Origin: Pollutimonas sp963712655
Lineage (GTDB): Bacteria > Pseudomonadota > Gammaproteobacteria > Burkholderiales > Burkholderiaceae_B
Reading direction: 5' to 3'
NCBI GenBank assembly: GCA_963712655.1
Contig: CAVQIT010000008.1
Location: forward strand, 1,364,001 to 1,428,000
DNA: 64,000 nt
Shown: positions 60,741-64,000 of the stretch, piece by piece
How positions within the stretch are numbered: position 1 is the first letter of the stretch
How the letters are laid out: each line of letters starts with the position of its first letter
Translations under genes and position numbers: made by a program
The notes under the pieces: model-generated
What the model was told of the DNA's origin: nothing
Database searches by the model: none
The model's input: the letters and a program-made list of their open reading frames with translations, nothing else

Positions 60741-60986
60741 GAGGTAATCGAAATTTCAGCGCGAACCGGCCGCGGGAGCATCGCATCCGCTGGCCGGTTC
60801 TTTGTCCGGTAGTATTTTCAATAATGAAATTAGAATTTAAAAAATAAAATAATAAAATTTCTTACAAAATAGCTATCCCTATCACAGCCTATGCGTGATA
60901 TTTTATTTTGGTATTTTTAATAATGAAATATAAATGTGTATAACGAAATTAAATGATGTTCAAGAGTAGATACTATAAAAACGGAG
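60741..60986. promoter_or_regulatory. AT-rich promoter island before receptor gene
   Basis: Long A/T runs with AATGAAAT at 60823-60830 and 60922-60929 and a variant TAACGAAAT near 60941. No sigma-54 signal. It probably holds the promoter of the receptor-SDR pair that follows. Confidence 0.45.
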
Positions 60987-60992
60987 ATGAAT

Positions 60993-62012
60993 ATGAACCT
61001 TGGTTATATGTATGCATTCAGGCGTCACGGATTGCCTGGCGCCTGCGCCGCTTTCTTGTTGCTGATTCTGCTGGCCTGCCTTTCGCTCTATTCAGCGCAG
61101 GCGCGCGCGCTGGCCTATCCCGATAAGCCTATCCGTCTGATCGTGCCTTATCCCGCCGGCGGCGCCACGGATGTGGCGGCGCGCTTGCTGGCCTCGGAAA
61201 TGTCGACTCGCCTGGGGCAGCCCGTGGTCGTTGAAAACCGGCCCGGGGCGGTCGGCACGCTCGGCGCCGGCTTTGTGGCGAAGCAGCCGGCCGATGGCTA
61301 TACCTTGCTGTTCGGCGGCCCCGGCAACCTAACGCTGCGGCCCTTGATGGAACCGCCGATATCCTACGATCCGGTGCGCGACCTGGCGACTATCAATCAC
61401 GTCATCACATACGATCACTTGCTGGTCATTCGGGATGGCCTGGGGGTCAATTCGATTGCGGAACTGATCAAGCTGGCCAAGTCCAAGCCGGGGGCATTGA
61501 GCTATGGATCGTCCGGCACCGGCGGGCCGCAGCATATGGCCATGGAACTGTTCAAGCAGATGTCCGGCATAGATATCCGGCACATTCCCTACAAGGGCGA
61601 AGCCCAGGTAGCTACCGATCTGGTCGGCGGCCGCATCGACATGAGCATCATTTCAACCACGGCAATAGGCTCATATATAAAGGCGGGCCGGGTAAAAGTG
61701 CTGGCCGCGACCAATCCCTATCGCTCCCATACTTTCCCGGATATTCCCACCATGTCGGAAGCGGGCGTCAAAGGCTATGAGTTCGAATCATACGGAGGCG
61801 TGCTTGCTCCCGCGGGAACGTCGCCGGCCATTATTGAAAAGCTGAACGAGACGATTACCTCGGCCAGCAAATCGCCCGAGTTGAAGAAGAAATTCGAAGA
61901 CGCCAGCATGTTCGTCGTTAATCGCGGGCCGCGGGAGTATGCGAAGTTCCTGATCAGCGAGCGCGACAAGTGGAGGCCTATCGTCAAGAATGCGATGGTG
62001 GACCAGCCTTGA
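60993..62012 (+). CDS. Bug family solute receptor (distinct branch)
   Basis: A 339-residue Bug receptor. The signal peptide is long (hydrophobic ACAAFLLLILLACLSLYSAQARALA, cleavage near residue 40), then YPDKPIRLIVPYPAGGATDVAARLL. PADGYTLLFGGPGNLTLR near 98 and HIPYKGEAQVATDLVGGRI near 198 are family motifs. I prefer ATG 60993, six bases after GGAG, over ATG 60987, which abuts it. It is not one of the three close paralogues. Followed by the duplicated SDR. Confidence 0.91.
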   Translation: MNLGYMYAFRRHGLPGACAAFLLLILLACLSLYSAQARALAYPDKPIRLIVPYPAGGATDVAARLLASEMSTRLGQPVVVENRPGAVGTLGAGFVAKQPADGYTLLFGGPGNLTLRPLMEPPISYDPVRDLATINHVITYDHLLVIRDGLGVNSIAELIKLAKSKPGALSYGSSGTGGPQHMAMELFKQMSGIDIRHIPYKGEAQVATDLVGGRIDMSIISTTAIGSYIKAGRVKVLAATNPYRSHTFPDIPTMSEAGVKGYEFESYGGVLAPAGTSPAIIEKLNETITSASKSPELKKKFEDASMFVVNRGPREYAKFLISERDKWRPIVKNAMVDQP

Positions 62013-62050
62013 TGGAAGGCACGGGGAAAGGCGCATGGTTCCCGGCGCCG

Positions 62051-62081
62051 ATTGCCGCGGCAATCACCGCGATATTGCTTG
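62051..62081 (+). promoter_or_regulatory. 14-bp palindrome and relic -12 element
   Basis: ATTGCCGCGGCAAT (62051-62064) is a perfect palindrome. CGATATTGCTTG (62070-62081) equals the -12 half of the promoter at 22341, but the position of the -24 GG is CA. It is not a working sigma-54 promoter; it may be a remnant carried with the SDR duplication. Confidence 0.4.
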
Positions 62082-62084
62082 AGT

Positions 62085-62591
62085 TTTATAAACGGATTTA
62101 TTCATGACGCTAGATGAAAAGATTTTCCGGCTGGACGGCAAGGTTGCGGTCGTCACCGGCGGTGGCGGCGGGATAGGGGATGCGATTTGCCGCCTGTTCG
62201 CCAATGTGGGGGCGCGGGTTGCCTGCCTGGATATGGATTTGCAGGCCGCGCGGGCCACCGCCGACGGCATCGTGGCGGCCGGCGGCCAGGCCATCGCCGT
62301 GCAGTGCGATGTGGCCTCCGAAGCCTCGACGCTGTCGGCCGCCGCCGCGGTGGCCGCGGCGTTCGGCAACGCGAACGTGCTGGTCAATGGCGCGGCGATG
62401 CTGGATCAATCGGGAACCATCCTGGAGATCGATCCCCAGGAGTGGGAAAACGTGCTCAAGGTGAACCTGACGGGGGCCTACCTGGTGTCGCGGGCCATAC
62501 TGCCGGGCATGATAGCCGGCGGTGGCGGGTCTGTGATTCATATTGCGTCGATGCATGCCAGCGTGGGGCGGGCCGGGCGCGTGTCCTACAC
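62085..62591 (+). repeat. Long repeat, copy 2 (5' two thirds of SDR gene)
   Basis: Identical to 22889-23395 apart from one base at 62100. From 62592 the copies diverge, first by a synonymous change and then by changes in the substrate-loop codons. Confidence 0.9.
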
Positions 62592-62886
62592 TTCGTCCAA
62601 AAGCGGCTTGCTGCTGTTGGGCCGCACCATGGCGGTGGACCATGCGGCGCAGGGCATACGCGTCAATACCTTGTCGCCCGGCGCGGTTGCGACGCGCCGA
62701 ACCGCATTCCGCTATGGCAAGGAAATGCCCGAGGAAGTGCGCCGGCAACAGGCCGCCAAGTATTTGCTTAACCGCAGCGCCCATCCCAATGAGCTCGCTA
62801 CCGCCGCCTTGTTCCTGGCCAGCGATGCGTCATCCTTCATGACGGGCGCTGACTTGCTGGTCGACGGCGGGTATTGCGCCGTCTAA
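62104..62886 (+). CDS. SDR family oxidoreductase (near-copy of 22908 gene)
   Basis: A 260-residue SDR identical to the 22908 product over residues 1-163, including GGGGGIGD, HIASMHAS and YTSSK. The C-terminal third carries about fifteen substitutions (YTSSKSGLLLLG, PGAVATRRTAFRYGKEMPEEVRRQQAAKYLLNR), clustered where SDRs bind substrate. It lacks the CMD partner and sigma-54 promoter of the first copy and is placed after a Bug receptor. So the two may be the same chemistry under different control or with different substrates. Confidence 0.9.
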   Translation: MTLDEKIFRLDGKVAVVTGGGGGIGDAICRLFANVGARVACLDMDLQAARATADGIVAAGGQAIAVQCDVASEASTLSAAAAVAAAFGNANVLVNGAAMLDQSGTILEIDPQEWENVLKVNLTGAYLVSRAILPGMIAGGGGSVIHIASMHASVGRAGRVSYTSSKSGLLLLGRTMAVDHAAQGIRVNTLSPGAVATRRTAFRYGKEMPEEVRRQQAAKYLLNRSAHPNELATAALFLASDASSFMTGADLLVDGGYCAV

Positions 62887-62924
62887 GGGCGGCCGGCGGG
62901 CTTTGCGCGATATGCCGGCCCGGC

Positions 62925-63548
62925 TTACGGCTGTCCGGGGTGGTTGCGGTCGCTGCATACCGCCAGCACCTTGGCCGGCGATTTACTGGACGACAAATAT
63001 ACATGGCCTACCGAGCTGTCGAAATACGCGGCATCGTTCTTCTTCAGGCTGATGACGTTGCCCGTTTCAAACACGATGCGCACCGCGCCATCCAATACAA
63101 ACACGAATTCCTGGCCTGAATGCTTGATGTATTCGGTGAACTCCTCGATTTCCCTGGAAAAAATCGTGGCCAGGATGGGTATCATGGCTTTTCCGGATGT
63201 ATCGCTGAACAGGAACTTGTGCTGATAGTTGACGGTCGAGTATTCCTCTTGCGTGATGCTGTTGGCGACCAGGGCCTGGGCGCTTAGCATTTTGGTATGC
63301 GCGCCTCTGTGGGTCTGGAGCAGAACCGAGATATCCACATCCAGGGCAAGGGCAATGGCCACGAACTTTTCGTAGCTTAGGGCGGTATGGCCCAGCTCGG
63401 CCTTCGATAGCGTCGACAGCGACACACCCGATTGGGCCGATAATTCCTTGAGCGTGAACCCTTTCTTCTTTCGTATGGCGCGCAATTTGGCGCCCACGGC
63501 TTCTTTCGAAACGATATTCGGGTGCTTGCGGTCAGGACTGGATACCAT
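62925..63548 (-). CDS. XRE family regulator with cupin sensor domain
   Basis: A 207-residue regulator. The HTH spans about residues 18-75 (VGAKLRAIRKKKGFTLKELSAQSGVSLSTLSKAELG) and the C-terminal cupin barrel about 125-200 (HSGQEFVFVLDGAVRIVFE, DAAYFDSSVGHVYLSSS). Such proteins (MultiR/PuuR-like) bind a small ligand in the cupin. ATG 63548 is used; a GTG three codons upstream is possible. It lies 16 bp after the N-carbamoylase gene on the same strand and probably regulates it. Confidence 0.9.
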   Translation of the reverse strand: MVSSPDRKHPNIVSKEAVGAKLRAIRKKKGFTLKELSAQSGVSLSTLSKAELGHTALSYEKFVAIALALDVDISVLLQTHRGAHTKMLSAQALVANSITQEEYSTVNYQHKFLFSDTSGKAMIPILATIFSREIEEFTEYIKHSGQEFVFVLDGAVRIVFETGNVISLKKNDAAYFDSSVGHVYLSSSKSPAKVLAVCSDRNHPGQP

Positions 63549-63563
63549 AACAGTCACCCTGCG

Positions 63564-64000
63564 TTACGAGGCGGGATGGAGCGGTCCGGTCTGAGTGGCA
63601 ATAGATTGGTAATGCTCCGGCCGCCTGTGGCGCCCATAATTGAAAATATTGCTTCTATAGCCATCTGCCAGCCTCATGTCGCAAACATAATTGATTACTT
63701 CGTCGTCTTCGGACAGCGCCTGCACGGCAATTTCGCCGGTCGGCGCAACAATGCAGGATCCGCCTATCATGTGTATACCTTCTTCAACCCCCGCTTTGGC
63801 CGCCGCCGCTACCCAGCAGGTATTCTGATAAGCGGCCGCCTGCAAGGAAAGATGGTTATGATGCAGCGGCAAATGCCTGGGTTCCGACAGCCGCCCGTAT
63901 CCTGTCGGCGTGTTGTAGCCCACCATGACCACGTCGACGCCCTGCAGGCTCATGACGCGGTACGTCTCGGGCCAGCGCCTGTCATTGCAAATGCACATTC
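63564..64000 (-). CDS. Nitrilase-superfamily hydrolase, N-carbamoyl-D-amino acid hydrolase-like, N-terminus cut
   Basis: The visible 145 C-terminal residues match D-carbamoylases. The catalytic Cys is in CICNDRRWPETYRVM, and VMVGYNTPTGYG, HHNHLSLQAAAYQNTCWVAAAAKAGVEEG and GGSCIVAPTGEI follow. The family is about 304 residues, so the first half and the catalytic Glu and Lys lie beyond the window. It would split N-carbamoyl-amino acids to free amino acid, carbon dioxide and ammonia, typical of hydantoin use. It is not obviously linked to the CoA-thioester genes. Confidence 0.85.
   Translation of the reverse strand, partial: MCICNDRRWPETYRVMSLQGVDVVMVGYNTPTGYGRLSEPRHLPLHHNHLSLQAAAYQNTCWVAAAAKAGVEEGIHMIGGSCIVAPTGEIAVQALSEDDEVINYVCDMRLADGYRSNIFNYGRHRRPEHYQSIATQTGPLHPAS

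Overview
The window looks like a catabolic stretch of a high-GC betaproteobacterial chromosome, most likely Alcaligenaceae (Bordetella/Achromobacter/Castellaniella type). The reasons are five Bug (TctC-type) periplasmic receptors without membrane partners, several CaiB/BaiF CoA-transferases and many CoA-thioester beta-oxidation enzymes. I saw no rRNA, tRNA, CRISPR array, transposase or phage gene. Taxonomy is inferred from gene content only.

Layout. 1-2501 (minus): truncated MmgE/PrpD gene, a GntR regulator with a 30-bp perfect palindrome at its promoter, and a LysR regulator. 2717-9754 (plus): a LysR-divergent operon with Bug receptor, M14-type deacylase, Ldh2-type dehydrogenase, two-subunit UxaA/SAF lyase and asparaginase, then a thioesterase and MtfA. 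10061-16814 (plus): PimC/PimD-like acyl-CoA dehydrogenase pair, carboxymuconolactone-decarboxylase-like protein (CMD), beta-hydroxyacid dehydrogenase, an SDR lacking its catalytic Tyr, and two tandem Bug receptors. 16895-21974 (minus): thiolase, FadB-like fusion and CoA ligase (PimB/PimF/PimA-like). 22427-23690 (plus): CMD plus SDR. 23733-36766 (minus): a 12-gene operon with CoA-transferase, BadI-like ring hydrolase broken by a +1 frameshift, CoA ligase, enoyl-CoA hydratase, SDR, acyl-CoA dehydrogenase, two hydroxyacyl-CoA dehydrogenase proteins, racemase/CoA-transferase, quinone oxidoreductase, ABC-type binding protein and FadD. 36989-38653 (plus): a sigma-54 activator. 38693-40322 (minus): two IclR regulators. 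40946-42446 (plus): Bug plus CMD. 42455-52991 (minus): an acyclic-terpene-utilisation (Atu) type cluster with a biotin-dependent carboxylase. 53242-60590 (plus): hydratases, acyl-CoA dehydrogenase, two Fe-S flavin reductases including FadH, and a NIPSNAP protein. 60993-62886: Bug and a near-copy of the 22908 SDR. 62925-64000 (minus): XRE-cupin regulator and truncated N-carbamoylase.

How it fits together. The gene set matches, step by step, activation and beta-oxidation-like ring opening of an alicyclic carboxylic acid (Ali/Bad type), breakdown of the resulting dicarboxylyl-CoA (Pim type), gamma-carboxylation-based removal of a beta-methyl branch (Atu type) and reduction of dienoyl-CoA. I infer a pathway for terpenoid or other branched alicyclic acids; the substrate is not proven by sequence. 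Four near-identical sigma-54 -24/-12 promoters (9901-9918, 22094-22111, 22341-22358, 36799-36816) drive the Pim-like and ring-cleavage operons. A shared 15-bp upstream motif and the sigma-54 activator gene beside one of them suggest a single regulon. The Atu, 53242 and 60993 blocks lack such promoters; two of them, and the 40946 block, begin at AT-rich islands sharing an AATGAAAT word.
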